Of a DNA stretch of 42,952 nt, positions 26,483 through 34,778 are shown one piece after another; position 1 is the first letter of the stretch, and every line of letters begins with the position of its first letter. The position numbers and the translations under genes were made by a program. The stretch lies in NCBI GenBank assembly GCA_014361015.1, contig JACIWJ010000010.1, positions 1 through 42,952 of the forward strand. The letters are read 5' to 3'. The DNA is from Candidatus Bipolaricaulota bacterium (GTDB lineage: Bacteria; Bipolaricaulota; Bipolaricaulia; Bipolaricaulales; Bipolaricaulaceae). The notes below the pieces were generated by a model. It had not been told where the DNA came from. It made no database searches and saw nothing but the letters and a program-made list of their open reading frames with translations.

Positions 26483-28260
26483 GGCGCATCCAGGTCCTTC
26501 TCTGCTCGGGGACCGCCTGCCAATCGTCGGGGAGCGAGCGGGTGAAGCGGGCCCTCCTCGATGCCCTCGCCACCCACGACCTTCTCCCCGAGGTTCAGCT
26601 CGTGGACACGGGCTGCATGGGCCCCTGTGAGCTGGGGCCGGTCCTCCTCGTGTACCCGGAGGGCACGTTCTACGTGAAGGTCCAACCGGACGATGCCGTG
26701 GAGATCGTGACCGAGCACTTCCTCAAGGGACGCCCGGTGCGGCGCCTCCTCTGGGCCGAAGGGGCCCCCCAGCCCCACGAGATCCCGTTCTTCGCCCGCC
26801 AGAGGAAGCTCGTCCTCCGCAACTGCGGCACGATCGACCCGGAGAGGATCGAGGAGTACATCGCCGTCGGCGGGTACGAGGCCCTCGGGCGGGCGGTGAC
26901 GGGGATGGCGCCGACCGAGGTTGTCGCGGCGATCAGCCAGTCCGGCCTGCGCGGCCGGGGCGGGGCGGGGTTCCCGACGGGGACGAAGTGGGAGCTCGTC
27001 CGGGTGGCAGCCGGAGCCCCCAAGTACGTGATCTGCAACGCCGATGAGGGCGACCCCGGCGCGTTCATGGACCGGGCGATCCTCGAGGGGGATCCCCACT
27101 CGGTTTTGGAGGGGATGGCCATCGCCGGGTACGCGGTGGGGGCAAGCCAGGGCTACCTCTACATCCGCGCCGAGTACCCCCTCGCCATCCAGCGCCTGGA
27201 GGTGGCGCTGGCCCAAGCGCGCAAGGTGGGCGTTCTTGGACCGAGGATTTTCGACACCGAGTTCTCGTTCGACATCGAGCTCCGCATGGGGGCAGGGGCG
27301 TTCGTGTGCGGGGAGGAGACGGCGCTCATCGCCTCGATCGAAGGGCGGCGGGGCGAGCCCCGGCCCCGGCCTCCGTACCCGGCGACGAGCGGCCTCTGGG
27401 GGAAGCCGACCCTCATCAACAACGTCGAGACCTATGCCAACGTCCGCCACATCCTCCTCGACGGGCCGGCGGCGTTTGCCTCGATCGGAACGGAGAGGAG
27501 CAAGGGGACGAAGGTGTTCGCCCTGGCCGGCAAGGTGCGGAACACGGGCCTCGTCGAGGTGCCGATGGGGATCACCCTCCGCGAGCTCGTGTTCGACATC
27601 GGCGGCGGGGTCCCCGCGGGACGGGAGTTCAAAGCGGTCCAGATCGGGGGGCCGTCGGGGGGGTGCCTCCCCTCCTCCCTCCTCGATGTCCCAGTGGATT
27701 ACGATTCGCTTTCCCAGCACGGGGCGATCATGGGATCGGGTGGGGTGATCATCCTCGACGATGCGACGTGCATGGTGAACATGGCCCGGTTCTTCCTCGA
27801 GTTCACCGCCGACGAGTCGTGCGGCAAATGCGTCCCCTGTCGGGTCGGCACCCAGATGATGCGCGCGATCCTCGACCGCATCATCGCCGGGGCGGGGAAA
27901 GAGGAGGACCTGCAGCGCCTCCGGGAGATCGGGGAGATGATGAAGAGCGCGTCGCTGTGCGGGCTGGGGCAGACGGCACCCAACCCCGTCCTCTCCACGC
28001 TACGCCACTTCCCCGCGGAGTACGAGGCCCACATCCGCGATCGCTCCTGCCCGGCCGGCGTGTGCCCGAACCTCGTGCGGTACAGGATCGATCCTGACAC
28101 GTGCCGCGCCTGCGACGCCTGCCGCCGGGCCTGCCCCACCGGGGCCGCCCAGGGCACGGCCGGCACGCCCCCCTACCGGATCGTCGACGAGCTGTGCATC
28201 CGGTGCGGGGCGTGCTTCGACGCGTGCCCGTTCGGTGCGGTGAGGAAGGAGCCGCGATGA
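26479..28260 (+). CDS. hoxF: NuoF/HoxF-like FMN- and NAD-binding subunit with C-terminal 2[4Fe-4S] domain (HydB-like)
   Basis: A 593-residue protein. Residues 1-90 form a thioredoxin-fold [2Fe-2S] domain with Cys9, Cys14, Cys46 and Cys50. The NADH/FMN part contains [26 protein letters not shown] and [16 protein letters not shown]. The N3-type [4Fe-4S] cluster uses Cys448/451/454 and Cys494. After a CPAGVC motif comes a bacterial ferredoxin domain (Cys542/545/548/552 and Cys573/576/579/583). This order is that of HydB in electron-bifurcating hydrogenases, such as the [NiFe] HydABCSL enzyme of Acetomicrobium, rather than of simple HoxF. GTG 26479 overlaps the protease stop codon. Confidence 0.93.
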   Translation: MRRIQVLLCSGTACQSSGSERVKRALLDALATHDLLPEVQLVDTGCMGPCELGPVLLVYPEGTFYVKVQPDDAVEIVTEHFLKGRPVRRLLWAEGAPQPHEIPFFARQRKLVLRNCGTIDPERIEEYIAVGGYEALGRAVTGMAPTEVVAAISQSGLRGRGGAGFPTGTKWELVRVAAGAPKYVICNADEGDPGAFMDRAILEGDPHSVLEGMAIAGYAVGASQGYLYIRAEYPLAIQRLEVALAQARKVGVLGPRIFDTEFSFDIELRMGAGAFVCGEETALIASIEGRRGEPRPRPPYPATSGLWGKPTLINNVETYANVRHILLDGPAAFASIGTERSKGTKVFALAGKVRNTGLVEVPMGITLRELVFDIGGGVPAGREFKAVQIGGPSGGCLPSSLLDVPVDYDSLSQHGAIMGSGGVIILDDATCMVNMARFFLEFTADESCGKCVPCRVGTQMMRAILDRIIAGAGKEEDLQRLREIGEMMKSASLCGLGQTAPNPVLSTLRHFPAEYEAHIRDRSCPAGVCPNLVRYRIDPDTCRACDACRRACPTGAAQGTAGTPPYRIVDELCIRCGACFDACPFGAVRKEPR

Positions 28261-28730
28261 ACAAGGAGCGGCCGACGAAGGACGCGATCGTCGCCCGCCA
28301 CCCGCGCTCGCCGGAGGCCCTCCTCTCCCTCCTCCACGACCTCCAGACGGCGAACGCGGGGAACCACCTGACCGCCGATGACCTCGCCCTCGCCGCGGCC
28401 CACGTCGGCGTCCCCCTGTCCGCCGTTCGCGACGCTGCTACGTTCTACTCCATGTTCAGCCTCGCCCCCCGCGGCCAGCACATCATCCGGCTTTGCGCGT
28501 CCCCCAACTGTCATCTCGCCGGGGCGTGGTCGGTCCTCGACGAGCTGCGACGGCTCCTCGGGGTGGAAGTCGGGGAGACGACCGCGGACGGGTTGTTCAC
28601 GCTGGAGCTCACGAGCTGCCTCGGGGCGTGCGGGGTCGCTCCGGTGATGATGATCGACGATGAGGTCATGGGGAACCTCACCCCAGAGCGGGTACGGGGA
28701 GCGCTCGCTCGCTACCGGAGGGGACGATGA
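28257..28730 (+). CDS. NuoE-like [2Fe-2S] subunit, second copy
   Basis: A 157-residue paralogue of the protein at 22015 with the same length and cysteine spacing: Cys80, Cys85, Cys121, Cys125 ([21 protein letters not shown]). The N-terminus differs and lacks a recognisable targeting signal. It overlaps both neighbours by 4 bases (ATGA) and is next to the second NuoF-like gene, so the two probably form a separate NAD-binding unit. Confidence 0.9.
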   Translation: MNKERPTKDAIVARHPRSPEALLSLLHDLQTANAGNHLTADDLALAAAHVGVPLSAVRDAATFYSMFSLAPRGQHIIRLCASPNCHLAGAWSVLDELRRLLGVEVGETTADGLFTLELTSCLGACGVAPVMMIDDEVMGNLTPERVRGALARYRRGR

Positions 28731-30352
28731 GGCTCGCGCGAACCCATGTCCTGGTGGGGGTGGACGACGAGGCCCGCCTCGCTGGGGTGGACGCGGTCCT
28801 CGCCTCCCTGCACGGGGCGCTGGCCGAGCTCGGCCTCCAGGGCGAGGTCCAGGTCGTGGAGACGGGCTCGCTCGGGATCTCCGGGCACGGGATCGTGATC
28901 GCTGTCCAGCCGGACGGGGTGTACTACGCCGGGGTCACGCCCGCCGACGCGCGCCAGATCGCGGAGGAACACCTCCTCAAGGGCCGTCCCGTGGCCCGAC
29001 TCCGGCTGCCCACGACGGCCCCCGTGGCGCGCCCGGCGGAGGTCCTCGGCCGCCAGCGGCGGGTCGTCCTCGCCAACTGCGGGGCGATCGACCCGGAGCG
29101 GATCGAGGAGTACATCGCCATGGGGGGGTACGAGGCCCTCGGCCGGGCGGTGACGGAGATGAAGCCCGAGGAAGTGATCGAGGCGGTGAAGAAGGCGGGG
29201 CTGCGCGGCCGGGGCGGGGCGGGGTTCCCCACCGGGATCAAGTGGTCCGCGGTCCGCACCGCCTCCGACCCGGAGCGGTACGTGGTGTGCAACGCCGACG
29301 AGGGAGAGCCGGGCACGTTCAAGGACCGCCTGATCCTGGAGGGCGATCCGCACAAGCTCCTCGAGGGGATGGCCATCGCCGGTTACGCGGTGGGGGCACA
29401 CATCGGGATCATCTACATCCGAGGGGAGTACGCGCTCTCCATCGCCCGCATCGAGCGGGCCATTGCCGCCGCCGAGGCGCTGGGGATCCTCGGCGAGCGG
29501 GTCTTCGAAACCGATTTCTCGTTTCGGGTCGAGGTCCGCCCCGGGGCCGGCGCCTACGTGTGCGGGGAGGAGACCGCCCTTCTGGAGAGCTTGGAGGGGA
29601 AGCGGGGTTGGCCGCGGATCCGCCCCCCCTACCCCGTGACCCACGGGCTGTGGGGGAAGCCGACCGTGGTCAACAACGTCGAGACGTTGGCCAATGTCCC
29701 GGACATCCTCCGCCGCGGGCCGGCGTGGTACCGCACGCTCGGCACTCCGACCTGCCCCGGGACGAAGGTGTACACGGTCCTCGGCCACGTCCGCTACCCC
29801 GGCTTGGTCGAGGTGGAGATGGGCACCACCCTCCGCACCCTCATCTACGAGTTGGGAGGAGGGCTCCTCCCTGGCCGGTCGCTGAAGGGCGTCCTCGTCG
29901 GTGGGGCGGCGGGGGCGTTCCTCTCCTCGCGCGAGCTCGACGTGCGGCTCGACTTCGACTCCCTGGCCGAGCGCGCGGCGGCCCTCGGGTCGGGGGCCGT
30001 GCTGGTGATGGACGAGTCGGCGTGCATCGTGGACACGCTGGGGAGCGTGCTGCGCTTCTTCCGCCACGAGTCGTGCGGGCAATGCACCCCCTGCCGCAGC
30101 GGGACCGAGGTCCTCGTCCGCCTCATCTCCACGCTCCAGACGGGCAGGGCGGACGAGGCGACGCTGGCGCAGATGATCCAGATCGTGGGCGCGATGCGGG
30201 CCGCTTCCCTGTGCCCCCTGGGCCAGTCGGTGGCGCTTCCTGTGCGCACCGCCCTCTCCGAGTTCGAGGACGAGTTCGCCGCTCACATCGCGGGCCTCCC
30301 CTGCCCTTCCTGCGCGGCGACGGCCCGCGCCCTGGGGTGGGCTTCCCGATGA
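28727..30352 (+). CDS. NuoF-like FMN/NAD-binding subunit, second copy, N-terminal cluster lost
   Basis: A 541-residue paralogue of 26479. The FMN/NAD core is complete ([45 protein letters not shown]) and the N3 [4Fe-4S] ligands remain (HESCGQCTPC, AASLCPLGQS). The N-terminal thioredoxin-like domain has none of its four cysteines: T-G-C-M-G-P-C of the first copy is T-G-S-L-G-I-S here. There is also no C-terminal 2[4Fe-4S] domain; the protein ends shortly after LPCPSC. It should bind FMN and NAD(P)H but has a shorter electron route. Confidence 0.9.
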   Translation: MRLARTHVLVGVDDEARLAGVDAVLASLHGALAELGLQGEVQVVETGSLGISGHGIVIAVQPDGVYYAGVTPADARQIAEEHLLKGRPVARLRLPTTAPVARPAEVLGRQRRVVLANCGAIDPERIEEYIAMGGYEALGRAVTEMKPEEVIEAVKKAGLRGRGGAGFPTGIKWSAVRTASDPERYVVCNADEGEPGTFKDRLILEGDPHKLLEGMAIAGYAVGAHIGIIYIRGEYALSIARIERAIAAAEALGILGERVFETDFSFRVEVRPGAGAYVCGEETALLESLEGKRGWPRIRPPYPVTHGLWGKPTVVNNVETLANVPDILRRGPAWYRTLGTPTCPGTKVYTVLGHVRYPGLVEVEMGTTLRTLIYELGGGLLPGRSLKGVLVGGAAGAFLSSRELDVRLDFDSLAERAAALGSGAVLVMDESACIVDTLGSVLRFFRHESCGQCTPCRSGTEVLVRLISTLQTGRADEATLAQMIQIVGAMRAASLCPLGQSVALPVRTALSEFEDEFAAHIAGLPCPSCAATARALGWASR

Positions 30353-31677
30353 ACCTCACCTTCGCCGGGGCGGCGGGCACGGTCACAGGCTCCTGTTTCC
30401 ACCTTGAAGCAGGCGGACAGCGGATCCTCATCGACTGCGGGATGTTCCAGGGGCCTCCCGAGCTGGAGGCCCGGAACCTCGTACCGTTCCCATTTGACCC
30501 GAAGAAGGTCGATTGGCTCATCCTCACCCACGGTCACCTCGACCACCTCGGCCTCGTCCCCCGCCTGTTCCGGGAGGGATTCCGCGGCCAGGGGATCTGC
30601 ACTCCCCCCACTCGGGACATCGCCGGCGTGATGCTCATGGATGCCGCCCGGATTCAGGAGGAGGAGGGGGAAGCGGCCCTGTACACCGCCGCCGATGCCC
30701 TGGCCTCCCTCGACTTGTTCCGGACCCAAGTCGAGTACGGGCAGGAGCTGGCGCTGGGAGAGAGGGTACGCGCTCGATTCCACGATGCTGGTCACATCCT
30801 GGGGGCAGCGTTCGTGGAGATCGAGGCAGAAGGGAAGACGATCGTGTTCTCGGGGGACCTCGGCAACCGCGGCAAGCCCCTCGTCGAGGATCCTGCCTAC
30901 CCGCCCCAGGCCGACATCGTGATCCTGGAGTCGACGTACGGCGATCGGGAACACCCCCCCCTCGAGCAGTCGGTGAACGAGCTCCGCGACGTGATCGTGG
31001 ATACCCTCGCCGGCGGCGGGAACGTGGTCATCCCCTCGTTCGCCCTCGAACGGACCCAGGAGGTCCTGTACCTCCTGTTCTGGATGTGGCGCGAGCACCG
31101 GATCCCGGCATGCCCGATCTACCTCGACTCCCCCCTCGCCACCCAGGCCACGCGGATCTTCGAACGGCACACGGAGCGGTTCCCCACCCCTGCTCGCCGG
31201 CTGTTCCGGAAGAAAGGGGACCCGTTCGACTTCGAGCTCCTCGAGTACACCCTGACCCGCGCCGCCTCGAAGCGGATCTCCGCGGAATCGGGGGCGATCA
31301 TCATCGCTGGGTCTGGGATGTGCACCGGCGGACGCGTCCTTTACCACCTCCGCGACAACCTCCCCCGCCCGGAGTCAGCGGTCGTGTTCGTGGGGTATCA
31401 AGCCATCGGGACCCTCGGCCGCGCGATCGCCGACGGGGCACCGCGGGTCGAGGTGCTGGGGTCGATCGTCCCGGTGCGGGCGGCGATCCATAAGATCGAG
31501 GGGTTGTCCGCCCACGCCGACCTCCCCATCCTCACGGACTGGGTGCTCCACGCCGATCCCCGCGTGGTGTTCCTCGTCCACGGGGAGCCCCCTGCGTTCA
31601 CGTCCCTCGCGGAGCGACTCGCATCCCGGGGTTGTCCGGCCCGCATCGCCGGGTGGCACGAGACGGTCACGTTATGA
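30349..31677 (+). CDS. MBL-fold beta-CASP RNase-like exonuclease
   Basis: A 442-residue protein of the beta-CASP group of metallo-beta-lactamases, which process RNA. The metal motif is LTHGHLDHLGL, followed by DAGHILGAAF, FSGDLGNRGKPL and ESTYGDREHP. The beta-CASP domain shows IPSFALERTQEVLYLL and IIAGSGMCTGGRVLYHL. The last histidine motifs are LSAHADL and VFLVHGEPPAF. No KH domain is present, so it resembles the bacterial YsgA/TTHA0252-like type. The ATG overlaps the upstream stop codon, placing it in the hydrogenase transcript. Confidence 0.92.
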   Translation: MNLTFAGAAGTVTGSCFHLEAGGQRILIDCGMFQGPPELEARNLVPFPFDPKKVDWLILTHGHLDHLGLVPRLFREGFRGQGICTPPTRDIAGVMLMDAARIQEEEGEAALYTAADALASLDLFRTQVEYGQELALGERVRARFHDAGHILGAAFVEIEAEGKTIVFSGDLGNRGKPLVEDPAYPPQADIVILESTYGDREHPPLEQSVNELRDVIVDTLAGGGNVVIPSFALERTQEVLYLLFWMWREHRIPACPIYLDSPLATQATRIFERHTERFPTPARRLFRKKGDPFDFELLEYTLTRAASKRISAESGAIIIAGSGMCTGGRVLYHLRDNLPRPESAVVFVGYQAIGTLGRAIADGAPRVEVLGSIVPVRAAIHKIEGLSAHADLPILTDWVLHADPRVVFLVHGEPPAFTSLAERLASRGCPARIAGWHETVTL

Positions 31678-32597
31678 GGGTCGCCGTCCTTGGGACGATC
31701 GCCGTGGGCCTCGTGGCCGAGGTGGACCGCCTTCCCCGCCCGGGGGAGACCGTGCCCAGCCACGGCCTCACCCGCGAACCGGCGGGGATGGGCACGCTGC
31801 AAGCGATCGCCGCCGCCCGCCTCGGAGCGGCGGTGGCCTTGTACGGACGGATCGGCGCGGACCCGTTTGGGGACGAGATCCTCACGGCCCTCCACGGAGC
31901 GGGGGTCGACATCGCCCCCGTCGAGCGCATGGCCCGCTTTCCCACGGGGGCGTCGCTCGTCCTCTCCGCGCCCGATCGGCAGTTCCTGGCTGCCCACGCC
32001 GCGGGGGCGAACGGGGAAGTGAACGAGGGATACGTGACCAGCTTTCTTCCCCAGATCCGGGAAGTGGACGCCCTGCTCCTCGACCGCACCCTGCCGTTGC
32101 CGGCCGTCGCGGCCCTCCTCCGCGGCCTGCCCCCGGCCCAGCCGCTCGTGGTCCTCCACCCCATGGCGCTCGTGGATGTCCCCTCCCTTCCCTGGGAGCG
32201 GGTGGACTTCATCTTCGGTGGGCACAACGCGGGGCCCGTCCCCGCCGGAGCCCCCACCGGGGCGGAGGAAGCGGCGCGCCTCGGCCAGCCCTTCCTCGAC
32301 CGGGGAGTCCGCCACGTGGTGACCCTCGCGAGCGGGGAGGGGGCGTACCTCGTGGAGAAGGCGGGCACGACCCGGTTCCCGGTCCGGGAGCTGCTGGTCC
32401 CCTCCCCTAAGGTGCGGGCCGCGTTCAGCGCAGCGCTCGCCGTCCGCCTCGCCGCCGGGCGCGGCCCATACGAGGCGGTTGGGTTCGCGAGCGCAGCGGC
32501 GACCCTCGCCGCGGCGCGACGGGAAGGGCCCCTTTCCTTCCCGACCGCCGCGGAGGTCCAGGAGTCCCAGTCCCGTCCATCGCTCCCCCTGGGCTGA
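31674..32597 (+). CDS. PfkB/ribokinase-family protein lacking the catalytic motif
   Basis: A 307-residue ribokinase-fold protein. It keeps the fold signatures AVLGTIAVGLVAEVDRLPRP, ARLGAAVALYGRIGADPFGD and VTLASGEGAYLVEKAG. The usual D-T-T-G-A-G-D-A-F segment, which carries the catalytic Asp and the anion hole, is replaced by P-S-P-K-V-R-A-A-F (residues 243-251). The N-terminal G-G-x-x-x-N signature reads AGMGTLQ. It is probably not an active sugar kinase; a binding or regulatory role is more likely. The frame is open and overlaps the previous gene by ATGA. Confidence 0.8.
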   Translation: MRVAVLGTIAVGLVAEVDRLPRPGETVPSHGLTREPAGMGTLQAIAAARLGAAVALYGRIGADPFGDEILTALHGAGVDIAPVERMARFPTGASLVLSAPDRQFLAAHAAGANGEVNEGYVTSFLPQIREVDALLLDRTLPLPAVAALLRGLPPAQPLVVLHPMALVDVPSLPWERVDFIFGGHNAGPVPAGAPTGAEEAARLGQPFLDRGVRHVVTLASGEGAYLVEKAGTTRFPVRELLVPSPKVRAAFSAALAVRLAAGRGPYEAVGFASAAATLAAARREGPLSFPTAAEVQESQSRPSLPLG

Positions 32598-32618
32598 TCG
32601 GGTGGCCGCGAGCCCCGG

Positions 32619-33476
32619 TCAAGGGATGGTCCCGTTGCCGCCCCTGCGCGGAGGGCGCACCATCCTCCGGCCCCAGAACGCGGCGATCCCCTCCAGCACG
32701 AGCTTGGCGGCGGTGATCGCCGACACAGCGGATGGATCGAACGGAGGGGCGAGCTCCACGAGGTCCATCCCCACCACCTGAAACCCAGACAATGTCCGGT
32801 AAATCCCGATCACATCGTGGTAGGTGAGCCCGCCTGGCTCGGGGTTCGTCACCCCCGGGCACAGCGATGGATCCAGCGCATCGAGATCGACGGTCAACCA
32901 CACCGGAACCTTCGGATCAAGTCGGCCAGCGATCTCGTCTGGCCCTGCGAAGAACGGCTCCCCGACCTCCCCCCCGAAGAAGGAGCGGGCCCCCACGATC
33001 ACGAGGCGGGACGCGATCTCGCTCACCCGGCGGAGGACGGTGGCGTGGGTCACCCCATCCTCCCCGTACGTGTCCCGGAGGTCGGTGTGGGCATCGAGGG
33101 CCACCACTTGGATCGGGCCCCGCGCCGCGGCGGCGCGGACCGACGGCAGGGCCACCGTGTGCTCCCCCCCCAGGACGACCGCCCCCTTGCCTGCCGCGAG
33201 GACCCGCCCCACCGCGAACTCCGCGGTGGAGAGCATCTCCCCGAGCGCCGCGTGAGGATCCACATCCCCTAGGTCACAGACGCCGATCCCCCCGAGGTCG
33301 CAATCGAAGATCCGGGAGTAGAGCTCGATCGAGTCGGAGGCAGCCCGGATCGCCGTCGGCGCTTGGGCCGGGCCACCGCGGTAGGACACGGTCCGTTCCA
33401 GGGGGACGCCGAGGATCGCCACCCGCGCCTCGGCAAACGGCGTGCCCAGGCCGAGGAACCGCAGCGGGCCGATCAC
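32619..33476 (-). CDS. speB: Agmatinase / ureohydrolase
   Basis: Mn-dependent ureohydrolase of 285 residues that removes urea from agmatine, or in thermophiles from N1-aminopropylagmatine. Metal ligands are His106 (GGEHTVALP), Asp128, His130 and Asp132 (ALDAHTDLRD), and Asp197 and Asp199 (LTVDLDALDPS). GMDLVELAPPFDPS at the end is typical of agmatinases. GTG 33476 is chosen because it overlaps the speE stop codon (GTGA) and conserved sequence follows. It is the last gene of the minus-strand speD-speE-speB set, so putrescine or spermidine synthesis is its evident job. Confidence 0.92.
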   Translation of the reverse strand: MIGPLRFLGLGTPFAEARVAILGVPLERTVSYRGGPAQAPTAIRAASDSIELYSRIFDCDLGGIGVCDLGDVDPHAALGEMLSTAEFAVGRVLAAGKGAVVLGGEHTVALPSVRAAAARGPIQVVALDAHTDLRDTYGEDGVTHATVLRRVSEIASRLVIVGARSFFGGEVGEPFFAGPDEIAGRLDPKVPVWLTVDLDALDPSLCPGVTNPEPGGLTYHDVIGIYRTLSGFQVVGMDLVELAPPFDPSAVSAITAAKLVLEGIAAFWGRRMVRPPRRGGNGTIP

Positions 33477-34330
33477 CGTTCCCCCCCCACCACGAGCTCC
33501 TCCACGAAGCGAGGCAGGGCGAACGCCGCGCGGTGGAGCCGCGGGGTGTAGTAACGGGTGACGATCCCCCGCGCGCGGAACCGCTCCTCGATCACCCGTC
33601 CGTCCACCTCCAGCGGGCGGTCCCCCGCCAAAACGTAGGCCCACAATCCGGATGGGTACACAGGGACGAACCCCAGATAGGGTGCGCAGTACGAGAACAG
33701 GGGCCGCAGCACGGCGAGGAGACTCGCCAGTTCGTCCGGGGCGTAGAACGGTGAACCCGCCTGAAACGCGGCCACCCCTCCCCCCTGGAGGGCCTCGCGG
33801 CACGCGACGAGGAAGCGCGGGGTGAACAGCGCCGCCCCAGGCCCCACCGGATCCGGGGAGTCGACGATGAGCGCGTCGAACGCAGCCCGATGCTCGGGGA
33901 CGAACCCCTCCGCGGGAGCGGTCACGACGCGCACCCGGGGATCCTCGAACGCCCCGCGATGGACCGCGCCCAGGTGACGTCGCGCGGCCTCAATCACCTC
34001 GGGATCGATCTCGACGAGGATTGCCTCCTCGACCGAGGGGTGGGCGAGGACCTGCCGCAACGCCCCGCCGTCGCCACCCCCGGCCACGAGGATCCGGCGG
34101 GGGGCAGGGTGGGAGAGGAGCGCCGGGTGAACGAGCATCTCGTGGTAGAACGCCTCGTCGCGCTCGGAGAGCATGAACCGGCCATCGAGCGCGAGGACCC
34201 GCCCCACGCGTTCCGTGGCCGCGATCTCGATCCGCTGGTGCGCGGTGCTCCCCTCGTGCAGGCGCGCCTTCACCTTGAGACACAGGCGAACCCCTGGCGC
34301 CTGGTCCTCGCACAGCCACTCATCGCTCAC
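33473..34330 (-). CDS. speE: Polyamine aminopropyltransferase (spermidine synthase)
   Basis: Transfers an aminopropyl group from decarboxylated SAM to a diamine or to agmatine. The 285-residue protein has the N-terminal beta domain with ALDGRFMLSERDEAFYHEML, the decarboxylated-SAM loop VAGGGDGGALRQVL, VEIDPEVIEAARRHL and the active-site DALIVDSPDPVGPG. The usual S/T before the second Asp is Pro here (D-S-P-D). The sequence does not say whether putrescine or agmatine is preferred. The GTG start overlaps the speD stop codon. Confidence 0.93.
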   Translation of the reverse strand: MSDEWLCEDQAPGVRLCLKVKARLHEGSTAHQRIEIAATERVGRVLALDGRFMLSERDEAFYHEMLVHPALLSHPAPRRILVAGGGDGGALRQVLAHPSVEEAILVEIDPEVIEAARRHLGAVHRGAFEDPRVRVVTAPAEGFVPEHRAAFDALIVDSPDPVGPGAALFTPRFLVACREALQGGGVAAFQAGSPFYAPDELASLLAVLRPLFSYCAPYLGFVPVYPSGLWAYVLAGDRPLEVDGRVIEERFRARGIVTRYYTPRLHRAAFALPRFVEELVVGGER

Positions 34331-34674
34331 AGTCGGATCCCTCGCTTGATCTCGATCACGCTTGTGCGGCCTGGGCGGAAGAACCGGCACAGCTCCTCCA
34401 CCGCCCCCTCCGGACACACCTCCTCCCCGCACGTGAACACGTCGAGGGCGACGTACCCCCGCTCGGGCCACGTGTGGACCGAGATGTGGGACTCGGCGAG
34501 CACGGCCACAGCCGAGATCCCATGGGGGTTGAACCGATGGACTTGGATATCAAGGAGCGTGGCTCCTGCCCTGTCCACCGCGCGCCGTAACCACTGACGG
34601 ACCTCTTCCACGTCGTCCGCCCGGTGCTCACAATCCCACAGCTCGACGATGAACTGCCTACCGAGTCCCAACAT
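34327..34674 (-). CDS. speD: S-adenosylmethionine decarboxylase proenzyme
   Basis: Makes the aminopropyl donor for SpeE. It is a self-processing pyruvoyl enzyme of the short (115-residue) bacterial/archaeal class. Cleavage should occur between Glu61 and Ser62 in LAESHISVHTWPE, with Ser62 becoming the pyruvoyl group. His67 and Cys82 (DVFTCGE) are the processing and catalytic residues. ATG 34674 has GGAGGTGA upstream. It is the first gene of the overlapping speD-speE-speB set and has a leader of roughly 70 bases. Confidence 0.96.
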   Translation of the reverse strand: MLGLGRQFIVELWDCEHRADDVEEVRQWLRRAVDRAGATLLDIQVHRFNPHGISAVAVLAESHISVHTWPERGYVALDVFTCGEEVCPEGAVEELCRFFRPGRTSVIEIKRGIRL

Positions 34675-34715
34675 CGCTCACCTCCATCGGCGATAGGATC
34701 GACAGGAAAGGGCCG

Positions 34716-34730
34716 CCTCCCGCGGGGAGG
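34716..34730 (-). promoter_or_regulatory. Hairpin in the speD leader
   Basis: CCTCCC and GGGAGG (34716-34721 and 34725-34730) form a 6-base-pair stem around a 3-base loop, about 40 bases before ATG of speD. It could act in leader regulation of polyamine synthesis or simply stabilise RNA. Confidence 0.25.
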
Positions 34731-34748
34731 GACCCCACCTGATACGCG

Positions 34749-34754
34749 ATTGTA
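34749..34754 (-). promoter_or_regulatory. -10 element of speD-speE-speB
   Basis: TACAAT on the minus strand in the gap between the deoxyhypusine-synthase-like gene and speD. No convincing -35 is seen. The RNA would start near 34742. Confidence 0.35.
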
Positions 34755-34778
34755 GCGTGTTTGCGCAGCGGGGGCGGA

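Noticed and set aside
28660-30348. 560-residue open frame ahead of the beta-CASP RNase start
   Set aside because: It is Arg/Gly/Pro-rich sequence in another frame of the NuoF-like gene. The RNase ATG at 30349 overlaps the NuoF stop codon.
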